The translations under genes and the position numbers were made by a program. The notes beneath the pieces are model-generated. The model was given only the letters and a program-made list of their open reading frames with translations, was not told where the DNA came from and did not search any database. This document shows, piece by piece, positions 1 through 12,587 of a stretch of DNA of 64,000 nucleotides. The stretch comes from Phialophora verrucosa (lineage: Eukaryota > Ascomycota > Eurotiomycetes > Chaetothyriales > Herpotrichiellaceae). The DNA is taken from NCBI GenBank assembly GCA_002099365.1, contig MSED01000009.1, positions 992,001 through 1,056,000 of the forward strand, written 5' to 3'. The number at the start of each line of letters is the position of its first letter. The stretch's first letter is position 1.

Positions 1-3000
1 GCGTGTCGAGTCCGAAGTCTAACAAATGTCTGAGAGGGTTAAGCTTAGGAGGTGCCGTTCGTCGCCTAAGCCTGCCAGTGCACCTACCAGGGCAAAGTCC
101 GCATCGAGCCGAATAGGGATGGGAGGAAGTACCAGTCCGAGGACAGAGAGGTTCGAAGCCTGCTCAACGCCGCAGAGTCGAAGGAAGCGCTAGCCCTTCT
201 GGTGCCTGGACCCGTTTTCTTCGTCTTGTCAGAGCCCAGATGGGGCGAGGTTAATGCGCCGGAAAGGAAATGGAGAGTCTGAGCCTGCCAAAACGCCATA
301 GCTCCACCCGATCGATCTGGAGCATGGACGTCTTAACTAGCCCATTTGATCACGACTTGACCAGGGCAAGGATAAATTAAGGCCTTGACAAATTCATCCT
401 CGCAACCTTGGGGGATAGAGTTCGTGATGCACGCCCCAAATCACGAGAGGGTTTCGCATACTGTGTACCTGATCAGTTGCGGCCAGGCCTCGCAAGAATC
501 TGGTGCGCTGCTGATGATACCATGGCACGCTCCACGCCGATCAGTCGGGTGAAGGCCGCCGACGAGGGAGCAACCGTAGGACAAGACGTGTTACTACCAA
601 CGGGATATGCCGAAGGTACCGTCGCAGCTGAAAACGGGTGGAGGCAACAGATGTACGGATGCTTCAAGCGAGTCTGTTGAAACCGGACAAATGATCGAGT
701 GTGCTAGTGCCCGGTCACAGACGAAATCAGCGACTGGGTTGGCAACTATTGTCCGTTGAGATATGGCCAGAGCAACAGTAAGCAAGGGCACAATGATCAA
801 AGAGCTCGAGATGCCGTGGATTCTGAGTGGTCCGAACCTTGGTCTTCACGTCAAACATCTCGGTCACTAAAATTGCGAGTGCCACGGCTTGCAGCCGGGG
901 CGTTTTCTGACCGTTGGGGCCCCTGCCGACGCCCTGCACGATTGGGCCAACCCAGCTAGTCGCAGATAGCTTTGGCGAGGGTGGGAGCCAATGGCACACG
1001 CACAACAGGGATCACGATCTGTCCGGATCTGGCGCAGCGACATCAGAGCTACTCTAGGCTGAGACGGTTAGCGGCGACTTCAGACGACGGGGACGACCAT
1101 GCGCCACATTCGTGGAGACAACCCCGAACAGGCGGCGGCGACGGTCCTCATAGGGGAAATACCCTTACAGGTACAGTCTGGCCTGCAAGTCAACAAAAGA
1201 CTCTGGTTCGGGAAGATCACGACTTCGGCCGAGGTCAGTGCCAGATCTGGTTGCATGCAGCAGGCAGTCCAGATCCTTGTACAGCTGTGACACCAGCTTC
1301 GAATCGTCGTGAACGAGCGCTACTGTGTATATACTGTGGAGGCTCTTGGGTCATGGATCTCGATGCAATGGTCATCACATGTCGATATGACGCGCGGGGC
1401 AAGTGACTCAGCCGGAATCATCACCATATTGTTGAGCGTGGTTCCTGACCGGCCCGTCTCATCTCTGTTTCTTGATGGTGATGTTGTACTAAATTGTTCC
1501 ATACTCATGTCTCCGCGCCGAACTGCCTGTTCCTGGTAAACCAACATTGCCGGAGGCGCAGCAATATCTGGCACAGACCTTATGGTGACCTGGCCTTTGT
1601 CTCGATTGTGGAGGCCAGACAGAAGCTGTCGGAACTTCGGTTCGTTCAGCCGACGGGAGGAATGCGAGAGGCATTGTCTCTGAGAGTGGTGGATACTTTG
1701 GTCGACACTGAAGAAGCGCACAGATGAATGCGAGAATCGAGTGACAGGAGCTGGAAAGGGCCGAAGCATTTGTGACGACGCGGGGCCACATGGGCCTGAA
1801 TGCTACAGTACTCGAAACCTGCGAGAAGAATTGTTGCAGCTGGGCATGGCCCCAGCAATGCATGCGTAGTCGACTTTACTGACGCTGATCTGCCCATCCC
1901 TCAGCTCGTTTCGTTCCTCCGGCGCACCTTCCTCCTTCCCGTCACTGTTACTGTGCACGGGCGGCGGGACGCGTTCGGCTGTTTTTCGCCACCAGTCACC
2001 CTTCTTCAGCTGCTCTGTGCGACACTGACAGTTGACGCTCGAATAAGAATTCCAGGTGTCCCCCTTTCTCCATCTCCATCATCTGCGGCACATGTTGCCG
2101 ATGCAGCCTCCCGTCGACTATCCATGGTACTGGGTCCCCGAAGAATGCACGCCATTGTGTTACTGTGGCTGACATCGACTGGGACCGTCATATCTGGGCG
2201 TGAGTCCCTTGTCGCATTGTCAATTCTCGTCACAGTTTTGCTTCTTCCCGGCACGTAAAACATTCTCGGTCCATTGGCGAGAATTGCAGAGGGTCGCGTA
2301 TTCGGACCACATACAGTAGCCCCGGCGTTCTTTCTGCCTTTGCTCAATCCTCAGAATCTTCAACCGTTAACGGTCATGCTGACGCGTGGCGACAGAATTC
2401 CCAAGCCGTCCATTTCTCTGACACCCCAGCCTCACTGCTACACCGATTCTGCCAGGTCGACTCGGCATATGTATGGTCTCTCGCCCACCCTGCGCGCGAC
2501 ACTCGTTCGACGGAGGATTCGAGGCTCGGCAGACGTAACTCGTATGCTGTAGCCGATCCTCAGGCGAGTGACAGCTGCCGCGTGGATGACAACAAGAGAG
2601 CTTCACCACGGTGATCCCGAAGTTCTAGATTTTTCACTTTGGCGGTCTCCTTTACTCCATGCGCATCCCCCAATGCCCCCGCGAAATCAATCGTAGCAGT
2701 GAATGCCTCGAATCCGAACGCTCTTCCTCACCATAGCTTGCCACTCCCACGAGTAATCTTCTGGATGCAGGAGCCTCCTTGCACGCAAAGGCCATCACAC
2801 TAAACCTTTTCGGATTGTGGCTTTGCTGTCGCACCTTTCGAGAATATTCAGGCAAAACAACTTCGTACACTTCAGACCTTTATCGACTGCATGAGTGTTC
2901 CAGAGATGCATGATACAGTATACAAACGAGCTGCGCCTCAAAGCTCATACGCAGTGGTGCTTGTGACCTTCACTTCGCCAACCGATGACACGGCGATCTT

Positions 3001-4433
3001 GCGATAGCGCCGCCAGACTCTCATTGAGGTGTAGATACGCTCTTGCATCTCCTCCTGTTCTTGGTTGTTTGAGAGAGGTTGGTTTCCAGACGCTGATGCA
3101 CACAATGTTTCTAGCTTGCATGCATACACAGCCGCATCGAGTCGCACTAACGAAACGTCATCAAAGGCATGTCGAAAGAGCGGGCAACTCGTTCAGCTTC
3201 GAAGCCTACAAGTCTATCCGAGATGCTTTGAGACTGTCGCTATTTTACCCCTGTGAAACAGGCTGGCATGGAATATGGACAAGTCGCCCAAGTGGTTGAG
3301 ATATTCTCCACCATTAGCCTCCGAGCTCGAGACCTTCCAGCAGAAACCCGCGGTCGCTACCGACCTGGCGGTGTGACAAGTTCTCATATGCAAGTGCACA
3401 GTAAGGATAGTCGAGGCACTCAAGTTCAGCGAAGGACGCCAGGTGGTGTATCTTGCCGGGTTAGACAAACATGCTTTACCCTGTCACAAGGGGTTGTCTA
3501 CACATCAGCACGCATCACGGGCTTAGAAATCCCTCGCCAAAGTAGAATGTTCCATTCATTCCTTTCCCGCTCAAAGAATCCATTCGCGCTCTCCGTGGCA
3601 AGTCGTCGAGCATGATGAGAAATGTCCCTGCAAACACTCGTACCTCCAACACCACAAATTGCTTCCTCGTCTCCACCTCGGCGCTCAAGGCGTCGAGCAA
3701 GATGAAAAGGATACGATGATTTGGCAGATATTATCCAAAGATTCCCACCAGGTCCCAACCGGACCATGTGAAGCTAGGGTCAAATGTTGAATGGCTTAGT
3801 TTTCAACTAGCAAGTATCTGGCATCGGCCGAGAGCCTCACGCGCGCAGATCATGCCCGAGCACTAGGTTGAGAGAGAAGAAGACCGAGATGGCCGGAAAG
3901 TGGACAAGCCATCCTTATATACAGTAATTCTTGGGGTCAAGGCAGCGCAGGAAAGGGCTTCGGAAGTGAAGATGTCAGATCGTTGCTGCTGCCTGCTGCC
4001 TGCTGGTGTTGTCTGGCTTGTTGCTTCTGCCTGTCTGCACCAAAACACCCCATTGGTGTCTATCTGGCTGTCTGTCTGTCTGGCCGTCTCTCTGCCTGGA
4101 GAGTCCGTGCCTATTTTCGCTGGTTTGCCTACTCGCTACATTGGCCAGATCGAAAGGGCTTGGGCCAGGGAAGGGCATGGGCATTACGCTTTCGCCGTCC
4201 CCTCGCCCTCCCTTTCCTTTCCTTTCCTTGTGATACGAGGATCGTGTTTTCATCGGACTGAGAGTCCCGTGCATACGGGTTGGGACAGGAAGTCCATCCC
4301 AATCGAGGCCAAGCAGGTAGATGAAAGAAGAACGCAAGATTAGAAGAAAAGCGAGGATACGCGATGGAGAGACTTCAAAGCCATCCCGCGACTTGACTGC
4401 GCAGAGACACAGAAATACAGCATTCACTCTGTT
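1..4433. other. Gene-free stretch at the window start
   Basis: No coding region could be supported in this 4.4 kb. The open frames present are short (up to about 150 codons), overlap on both strands, mostly begin at non-ATG codons and show no recognisable domain. Low-complexity patches occur near 4060-4100 (CTGT-rich) and 4205-4230 (CCTTT-rich); the latter may be 3' flank of the neighbouring UTP12 gene. No terminal repeats or transposase-like frames were seen. A gene made of many small exons, or a non-coding RNA, cannot be excluded. Confidence 0.5.
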
Positions 4434-7389
4434 CTATGCAATATTCACAAACTCCCTTTTCCTGCCCCTCTGGCTGCCAGCGGCATCCCGCGCCTCGTGC
4501 CACGTCTCTTCGTCAACGAATTCGCTCTCCCCAACAGATTCCCTGATTCGTCGGCCTAGAACCCTGAGGCCCGCCAGATTGAACCCCATCTCTGACTTCT
4601 GCCTGACCAGCGTGCGTCTTAATTTGCCCCTAACGTCTTCGAGCATGCCTTTCATCTGTCGCGAGGACACGATTTGCCTCTGATGTGTCTTGAGCATAAA
4701 GAGCAGAATGCGGCACGTTAGGGGGATGGCGCGCTCCTCCTGGGCCCAGAGTGCCAGGAATGTGAACAGCGCGGGGACCTGACTAAAGCTGAGGACCAAG
4801 AGGGCGTCTTGGAGAGACGCAGCGGGAATCTTCTGAAAAACAGAGAGAACATACGACGAGGCGGAGACGTTGTTGTTGGCGAGGAAAACGGGATTTCTTT
4901 GCGGAAGAGCGGCTTTTTGGCCGGCTTTCCTGGCCGCCTCGTAGCTTTGCATCGTGCGCAGGTCTTCCAGACCGAGCTCGAGGGCTTCCGTGATTTTCTC
5001 GCCCGCCATCAAGGTCTTAGCTGTCTGTTTCCCTGCAGGACCGGCCTCTGCGGCGTCGCCGTTCGGGTCGTCGAGTTCGTTGGTGTCGTTCTCGAGAGAC
5101 GTCAGGAGCGTGTTCTCATATAGGTCTTCGAGTTCCTTCTCGCGTTCTTCTTCGAGGAAGATCTGCTCGTCCGTTTGGTCCCATATGCGGATGCTCTTGT
5201 CGTGGCTCGCCGTGACTAAGAATTCCCCAGAGTGAGCGACGGTCATGGCCCAAATCTCGCCCTTGTGGCCGTCCAGCTTTTGGATCTGCTCGAACTTGTC
5301 GGCATCGTAGTACTTTATGACGCGGTCTTTGGAGGCGGAAAAGAAATGATGCCCATTTCCTTCATTGTTGGTGGGCACGAATTTCACAGCAAGGATACTG
5401 TCGTTGTGGGCGAAGAAGGCTTTGTGGCAGTCGCCGAAGTCGAGACCCCAGACGCGGACGTTCTTGTCCGCGCTGGAGGTGACGATTAGTTTGCTGTCGT
5501 AGGAGATGTCCATGGAGAGGACAGGGAGTTTGTGGCCGTAGAGGGTTAGGAAGAGCTTGAGCGTGTCGACGAAGAATACTTTGACTGTGGAGTCAAGGGT
5601 TGATACAGCAATGAGGCGTTCATCCGGTGAGAAACAGACAGAGAGGATGTCGTCGGCGACTTTGAGTGTGCGGGTGTGCACGAGGGTGAGTTTGGATGTT
5701 TTTCGAGTGGTGCCTAGCACCTCCTCCTGGATGACTTTAAACTGCCAAAATTTGGCGCTCTTGTCAGCCGACCCGGTGACTAGGGATTTTCCATCGGGCG
5801 AGACTTGCAACGACCATATGTCTCGTTCGTGAGCGTTGATAGTGTCAAGTATCGTGGAGGCGGCGACGTCGAAGACCTCGAGGGTTCCCTCTCTGGTGCC
5901 AACAACAACAATTTTGTCGCCAGGCAAGAATGCTAGGCTGAGGGCGTGTCCACAATCCAGCGTACGGAGACACGTCTGAGTCCTTGCATTCCAGATTTTT
6001 AACGACCCTTGAGATGCCGTAGCGAGCATGCGGTCGTCAGAACTGAGAGCCACACAGCGTATGTCGGTGCGGTGACCCGGCATATCGACTGTGACCGTTC
6101 GGCTGTATTCTGGAGGCTCGGAGGATTTCTTTCTCTTCTCGGATGCCGAGACGTCGAAGAGCTCTAGTTGGTTGTTGGACGTAGCGACCAATATTTGTAC
6201 AGACTTGCCCGATTTTCCGCCTGCCCAGTCTATCGACCTTACTTTGCCACCCGTTCGGACGATAACATAGGGAACAAATATGTCCGCTGCGGTGGCCTTG
6301 GAGATGTCAGCTGCCTCCTCCGCGTCATCAGCAACATCGACGCCGGAATCAGGATCGGCAGGTCCCTCTTTCTCCTTTCTCCTCTTTCGTTTGCGAGCGA
6401 GGGATTTCCTGATTTCGGTCTCTGATCTGATTCGCAATAACTCGACGGCTTTCTCGGACCCATGAACAGCTATCAAATCACGCTTGGGGTGGAATGTCAC
6501 AGCTATCGGCCGGTCACGTCCGTGGCGGTATAATGCTCCCCGCTCCTGCAGGATACTGTGTCCTTCCTGGATGTTCGTGTCCAGTTTCTCCTGCATCACG
6601 GACTCATTGATCGACCAGACCTTGAGCTCGCCGTCATTGCCTGCAGTAATGCAGCCAGTCCTATCTTTTGTGAGGCCCAACGCCCAGCATTCTCCATTGG
6701 TCTGTGTCACATGTGTCTCAACACAATGCTGGGTCGACAGATCCCAAACTTTGATTAAGGCGTCCTTGCTGGTGGACAGGAGGAAGCCTTGTGAAGCAGA
6801 GGGATCGTCGATTCCGTCTTGTGCGTCGTCCGTAGAAAGGAAATTGAGGGATGTTATTTGATCCTTGTGACCTCGGAGGCGGTACAAGCCAACCTCTGCC
6901 ACCAGATCCCACACGATAACGTCAGTATCTTTCGAGCCGCTTGCCAGCCGTACACCGGATGGGTCGAAGGTGAGTTGTGAGATGGCCGTCTTGTGTCCAT
7001 TGAAGGTGATGATGACTGTCGCCGTCCTTGCGTCCCATATTCGAATTTTCCCATCATCGTAGCCCACGGCAAAGATGTCTAGGTCGACCTGGCTTCGGTG
7101 TATCACTGTGACCAGAGCAGTGTTGTCGTCGACATGCCACACCCGAATCTTCTCTGACTTCTTCAGGTCCCACACCAGGACGTCCTCATTTGCGCCGACA
7201 TAGGCACGACCTGCACCACCTCTACTGGTGGTCGAGTCTTCAAGGTCGGAAGTTGGGTCCCAGACAACGTTCGCCGCGGCGGTACAGATCTGTCCGAAGG
7301 TCTTGCTGTGTTCAAACTTCCTAGAGAGGTCAGCGACAGTGCAGTAGACTGGGTGCAAGAGCCAGAACCCACAAATATGACTTGACCAT
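4434..7389 (-). CDS. UTP12: U3 snoRNP / SSU processome WD40 protein Utp12 (Dip2)
   Basis: 967-residue protein of the UTP-B subcomplex of the small-subunit processome, acting in the nucleolus in 18S rRNA maturation. Two exons: 7373-7389 and 4434-7320, with a 52-bp intron (7321-7372, GTGGGT..CTCTAG, CTGAC branch). Splicing gives an N-terminus MVKSYLKFEHSKTFG, which matches the known Dip2/Utp12 start (MVKSYxxFE); the unspliced frame would carry an unrelated N-terminus. WD40 repeats fill most of the protein (for example VWDL, IRIWDA, VRVWGLDF), with an acidic/basic KRKRRKEKEG insert between the two propellers. The C-terminal ~200 residues form the Utp12 domain (NNVSASSYVL..IPLTCRILLFML). Length is normal (yeast 943). 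The start lies 257 bp from divergent ARPC2. Identification is strong. Confidence 0.95.
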
Positions 7390-7646
7390 GGTGCAGAGGT
7401 TGCTGGCGCAAACTCGATGAGAGCGCGCAACTTTTTTTTGAATGCGGAGAAGCACGATTACATAAACGCCAAGCAACTCACCAAGTACGGTGACTGCGAT
7501 GCTCCCGCCGCTGACATGGCGAGCATGGGAGACACACAAGGCCACCTCCCCGCAGCCTTCCTTCAATGATAGAATATAGCCGCCTCAATTCCACGCCCAT
7601 CTCGTGCGTGTCATAGTTACCGAGCGGCACCCCCCTCCTTCTCACC
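7390..7646. promoter_or_regulatory. Shared divergent promoter, UTP12 / ARPC2
   Basis: 257 bp separate the two start codons, so both promoters must lie here or overlap. No TATA box was identified. The DNA just before the ARPC2 ATG is C/T-rich (CCCCCCTCCTTCTCACC), as is common for fungal transcription start regions. Confidence 0.5.
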
Positions 7647-8724
7647 ATGCTTCTCCTCGACTACCAGAATGTCCTCATCCAATCCCTCCTCACCGAACGC
7701 TTCTCCGGCACCACCCCGCCCTCGACGATCGACCAAGTCGTGTCCGACTTTGACGGCGTAACATTCCACATCTCGACCCCGAACGGGAAGACTGAGATCC
7801 TCATCTCGCTGTCTATAAAATGCTACAAAGAACTAGTCGAATACGGCGCGGAGCAGGTCCTCCAGCGCGAGTACGGCAACTACATCACCACCACCGAAGC
7901 AGGGTATGACTTCTCCATCCTCGTCGACCTCGACAACCTTCCAGCCACGCCGGAGGAACGGGGAGAACTCGTGCGACGCATCTCGCTGCTCAAGCGCAAC
8001 GTCATGGCGGCGCCGTTCGAGCGGGCCTTTGACGAATTCGCCGCGCTCGCCGAAGAAGCCGCAAAGTATACCTCCGAGTCTGCACCGCAGGGCGTCGAGG
8101 AAGGCGGCCAAGTCATGGCGATCCACTACCGCGAGGAAGAAGCCATTTACATCAAGGCCAGCCACGATCGCGTGACGGTGATTTTCTCCACCATGTTCAT
8201 GGATGCGGTGGACCGCATCTTCGCAAAGGTGTTTCTGCAAGAATTCGTGGACGCCCGGAGACGCGCCATCCAGAACGCCCCGCAAGTGCTGTTCAGGAGT
8301 GATCCGCCATTGGAGCTGCAGGGCTTGAGAGGCGTGGGGAAGACGGGAGAGAAAGGCGAGATGGGTTTCATCACGTTCGGTGAGTATTGGAGGTGCTCCG
8401 TACATGTGTGCAGCAAGGACTGATGCGTCGGTGGTAGTGCTGTTCCCGCGACATCTGACACGGCAACGACGGGAAGAGGTCATCTCTCACATCCAGACGT
8501 TCCGCGACTATTTCCATTACCATATCAAGGCCTCGAAGGCGTACATCCACTCACGGATGCGGCGGAGGACAGCCGATTTCCTGCAAGGTGAGTGCTATTG
8601 ACCCCATATTGATGTGCGTTTCAGCTGACGCGGCGGTCCATTAGTTCTAAACCGTGCCAGACCCGAGACAGAAGAAAAGGAGAGAAAGACGGCAAGCGGC
8701 AGGACATTCAGAGTACAAGGCTGA
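7647..8724 (+). CDS. ARC35: Arp2/3 complex 34 kDa subunit (ARPC2 / p34-Arc)
   Basis: 320-residue ARPC2, one of the two core scaffold subunits of the actin-nucleating Arp2/3 complex, acting at cortical actin patches and endocytic sites. Three exons: 7647-8379, 8438-8587 and 8645-8724, with introns of 58 and 57 bp, both starting GTGAGT and ending TAG. The N-terminus MLLLDYQNVLIQSLLTERF is the family signature. After splicing the frame runs ITF-VLFPRHLTRQRREEV, then DFLQ-VLNRARPETEEKERKT, which is the expected C-terminal helix. Length equals the family norm (about 320). Reading through the first donor would end early after VCSKD, so splicing is required. It is convergent with the methyltransferase gene downstream. 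Confidence 0.95.
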
Positions 8725-9060
8725 GAGTTGGGGGCGCCTACCGAGCATTCGTCAGGAATTCCGAGTCGACACTGAGCCCGAAGAGGCGCTTTTCCAGAAG
8801 GCAGATATCACCCTACGACAGCTTGCGTCATGTCTCTCTACGTGTGTCTTTGCACCAATACGTCTGGATTCTCGCAGGGAACAGTGGCAAGCGCAGGTCA
8901 CCACATGAGGTCCAAAATATAGTTAGAACGCACCAGAAATGTGGTCAATGGAAAAGCACGTGCATGTGCGTGCATGTCCCAAACCCCATGTTCCTAAATT
9001 TTCCCAAGGCTGTTCATTTTCTTCCCCCAATTCGCGCCTGATGAGGGGCAGACATACATA
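8725..9060. other. Convergent intergenic spacer
   Basis: 336 bp between the stops of ARPC2 (+) and the NDUFAF7-like gene (-). It should hold both 3' UTRs. Nothing else was recognised. Confidence 0.4.
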
Positions 9061-10620
9061 CTACACAGTTGTCATGACGCTGGCATTGCCATACCAGCTC
9101 AACATCGGGTTCTCCCCATTCCTGGTCTCCGTCTCCCGCAGATCCGCCCAACTCTCCAAGAACGCCCTATGCCCGCAAACCCGCGTCAACTTGCCCGTGA
9201 TCGCCCTGTACACGTCCTCCATCATGGCGAAGTCGGTCGGGAAGAAGATGTCAAAATATCCCTGGTGGACGAACGGGGTCGAGACCTGGACGTTTCGCCG
9301 TTGATAGCGCGTTTGCACCACAGGTGCGTTCAACCCGGGCACAGTGTCGGACGGGGGCAGGTAGTTGAAGTCGGATAGCACCAGGCGGTGGGCGGGGAAA
9401 TATGCGGCTAGGATGTCGAAGAACTGGAGCAGCCGCGTCGGAATATACTCTGGCAGGCTTAAATTCGGGGCCAAAGGCAGCGCATGTCGTAGCCGCCGTA
9501 CAAACTTGGGGTACTGGGTGATGGGCGTGATAATGGGCGATCGAGCCGCGATTTCTCGAACCCGAAGGTATCGAGATGCTAAGGGATCGAGATTTCGATC
9601 GTAGAACTCGAAGAATTCGCCGTCCGCGTCAATGAGGACACTGCCTTGGAGGGGTGTTTCTGTCTCAGGGTCATAGCGCAGGGAGTCGTGCGCAAAGTTA
9701 TCTATGACTTCGAGGGCGAGGAAGAAGCAGGGTGAGTGGACGTATTCTGTCCAATCGAAGATGGAACGGTGTAGGATTTGGATGTGGTCTAAATGATCTG
9801 CGGCGTACGGTGACCGTCGTAGACTGGTGAGTTGCAAATCTGCAAGGGAGGAGGAAATCTCAATGATCTTGAATTGTGTGCGCGAATAGACTTCAGGTTC
9901 GTGTTCGTAGATGTAGTCCAGGATATTCCGCATGAGAGTCCCGTTTCCGGCGCCCATTTCGTAAATGATAAGGTCATGGTAGGGGAAGAGGGTCATTTTA
10001 TAGTTTGTCACCAAGTACCGCGCAATGGCTTCGCCGTAATAGGGGCGGAAGAGTTCGGTGGGGGTGTGCCAGAGTTGGCGGGTCTCGTCGGGTTCGATCT
10101 CGTCTAAGGCGGCTTCAAAGTCGATGTAGCCTTGGTCGACCAGGCGGTTGAACTCGGCACCGTCTTTGATTGAGCGGAAGTCGAAGGGCTGGCCGGCGTT
10201 GAAGATTGTAGCATGCTTCGTGAAGTAGCCGTAGTTCGGATTATACAGGCTATCTGCGCTTTGTTAGTCTGCTACCTCAGTAACACAGCTTGGTTGCCCA
10301 CCGTCGATGAATTCTCTCGTCAGCATCTTCACTCTCCGCGGACGCTGGGTCCTGTGCCGTAGATCCCGAGCAGTAACTCTGGGGTATTCCTTAAGCTGTT
10401 TCGACATGTCCTTGGGGAAGGCATCGATCCTCTGCTGCCATGTGCTACCTCCTCCTGGCTCGTCTTCTTTCCGTCGGAGGGAGTATGCTCGTCGTTGCTG
10501 GGTCATATGTGGTGCTGAACGCAGCCGGTCTTGCTGCCGCGCGCATTGTAGGCGAAGGCAATGTCGCGATGGTCTCGTGAACAGCTGTTGGAAGATGCGG
10601 GCCACGGCTGGCGAGTCCAT
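9061..10620 (-). CDS. Mitochondrial MidA/NDUFAF7-type protein arginine methyltransferase
   Basis: 503-residue SAM-dependent methyltransferase of the MidA/NDUFAF7 (former DUF185) family. Human NDUFAF7 dimethylates an arginine of complex I subunit NDUFS2 during assembly; the same role here is inference. Two exons: 10302-10620 and 9061-10253, with a 48-bp intron (10254-10301, GTGGGC..GCGCAG, GACTAAC branch). Splicing joins REFID-DSLYNPNYGYF, the conserved start of the catalytic domain. SAM motif I is YEMGAGNG at residues 204-211. The first ~55 residues are Arg-rich and free of acidic residues up to RRAYS, fitting a mitochondrial presequence. ATG 10620 is the first ATG of the open frame; M39 (the HMTQQ Met) would be a less likely start. 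Divergent from the cysteine-synthase gene. Confidence 0.88.
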
Positions 10621-11193
10621 CAGAGTATCAGAAGCGTGGTCGACCCTTCGTGCGCGCAGCCAGGATGAAAGACTCTTCAAGCCACCACTGACAGAAGAGG
10701 CAGAAGCACGGATATCTGTCAATGATCTACCGCCATCAATGAGATTGGGATCATATGCGGAGAAATATAGTAAAGATACATTTTCGGTTAAGGTCGAATT
10801 CTACTGCGGATCCCTTCACCGCTACTACGGAAGATACTTTCTGCTTTTCTGCAGTTCTGCTGTCCCAATCCTTTTGAATAATGAGTCTCTTATATTTTTT
10901 TGGGTCTCATCGCAAACACTATCATGCGGCGCCATCATAGAAGATGAACGATTGAGACTGGGGAACATTTAAAATGCAGGTATGATGAGGATAGTCGCGG
11001 CCGATCATAGGAGTTTTCTGTACAACAGACGTGAAGCACCTTGCTGCGTATGCCAGAACGGCGCATGAAAACTACAGCGAAACTAAACGACAGACATCGC
11101 AAGGACGAGGGACGAGCCCAGTCCCACATCGGTTCAGCAGCCATACGCACAATTCGGCTTATATACTATTGCAAGAAGAAAACGCTTATAACT
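10621..11193. promoter_or_regulatory. Divergent promoter region, NDUFAF7-like / cysteine synthase
   Basis: 573 bp between two divergent ATGs. The open frame of the downstream gene extends upstream to about 11041 and contains earlier in-frame ATGs (11041, 11065), but the encoded stretch looks like untranslated leader. It is partly A/T-rich around 10860-10900. No defined element was recognised. Confidence 0.4.
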
Positions 11194-12574
11194 ATGCAAT
11201 GGAACGAACGCTCTTTACTAATCGGCGTCGCCTCCGGCGCCCTGCTAGCTCTAATTATTGATCATGCCCGTCAATACTACACCTCAACAGCGAAACCTTC
11301 CTCCAGTAACCAGCTTCAAGCCCAGCTTCCAGCTCAGCCAGAAGAGACCATCTCTTCCAGCGGGATCAATCAAATTGCACCATCACCAATCGGCAGCGGG
11401 ATAGAGTCAACCATCGGCTCAACCCCCTTGATCAGAATCCCGTCTCTCAGCAAAATTACCAAGTGCACTATCCTCGCAAAGTGCGAACACCTCAACGGCG
11501 CCGGCTTCTCGCCCAAAGACCGCGTTGCTCTCAGCATAATCACGCGCGCTGAGGGAGACGGCCTCCTCACCCCCTACTCAGGAGATACCATCTACGAAGG
11601 GACCGTTGGGTCCACTGGCATCAGCCTCGCCACGCTTTGTCGCGCGAAAGGCTACCAAGCGCACATCTGTATGCCGAACGATCAAAGCCACGAGAAATCA
11701 AATCTCCTGCTCAAACTGGGCGCGGTAGTGGAACGCGTCTCACCTGCCCCGATCGTCGACCAGGAGCATTTCGTGAATCGAGCACGGAACTTAGCGAAAC
11801 AGCATACAGCGGACCCAACAAGACAGGGGCGAGGCTATTTCGCCAACCAATTTGAAACAGAAGCAAACTGGCGCGCCCACTATGAAGGCACGGGCCCAGA
11901 AATCTACTCCCAATCTGCTGGGAACATCACCGCCTTCTGCGCGGGTGCTGGGACTGGGGGGACGATCTCTGGCGTAGCTGCCTATCTCAAGCAGCAAAAT
12001 CCCGATGTCAGAGTTATACTGGCTGACCCGCAGGGAAGCGGTCTCTATAACAAGATTAAGCATGGGGTTATGTTCCACAGTTTGGAACGGGAGGGCACAA
12101 GACGGAGGGACCAAGTCGACACGATTGTCGAGGGGATAGGCTTAACGCGCTCAACTACAAATTTTGAGCGTGGAATGGATTTGATCGACGATGCGGTCAA
12201 AGTTACCGATCAACAGGCGATGAATATGGCACGATGGCTGGTTGAGCGAGATGGCATCTTTGTGGGGAGCAGTAGTGCGGTGAACTGTAAGTGTCCATAT
12301 TTTGCTTGGCTCTGTGCTCGGGTCCTGAGAGATCCAGAGGCTTTCCAACACTAATTTGCAGAGGAGACCCCTGTGAGAAGCTTGCTGATACGAGAATATA
12401 GGTGTTGCTGCCCTGCGAACAGCACTCGATCTTGGTCCTGGCCATACGGTCGTCACAATCCTCTGCGACTCCGGCAATCGACATTTATCCAAATTCTGGG
12501 GACAGATAGGCGATATCGGTGGAGACGCACGCACAACTCTCGAAGACATCCTCGAGGGCAGAAAGCTGGATTGA
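11194..12574 (+). CDS. Cysteine synthase 2-like PLP enzyme with N-terminal membrane anchor
   Basis: 421-residue fold-type II PLP enzyme of the CysK/CBS family, most like fungal 'cysteine synthase 2' (yeast Mcy1/YGR012W type). Two exons: 11194-12286 and 12402-12574; the 115-bp intron starts GTAAGT and ends ATATAG, joining SSAVN-C-VAALRTALDLG. The start ATG at 11194 gives a short hydrophobic segment (LLIGVASGALLALII, residues 8-22), as expected for an outer-mitochondrial-membrane anchor. The PLP lysine lies in FSPKDRVAL, where canonical enzymes have S-V-KDR. The phosphate loop is VGSTG instead of the usual SGNTG, typical of this subgroup. The Gly-rich AGAGTGGTISG loop is intact. Substrate is uncertain: O-acetylserine sulfhydrylase activity is inferred from family only. 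The stop is 13 bp from the stop of convergent SCM3. Confidence 0.85.
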
Positions 12575-12587
12575 AGCTCAGTGTGCG

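Noticed and set aside
1320..1769. 149-codon minus-strand frame in the 5' gene-free region
   Set aside because: No recognisable domain, overlaps similar-sized frames on both strands, no splice or context support.
7390..7430. Unspliced UTP12 N-terminus (RALIEFAPATSAPW..)
   Set aside because: It starts at a non-ATG codon, and splicing at 7321-7372 restores the conserved MVKSYLKFE start.
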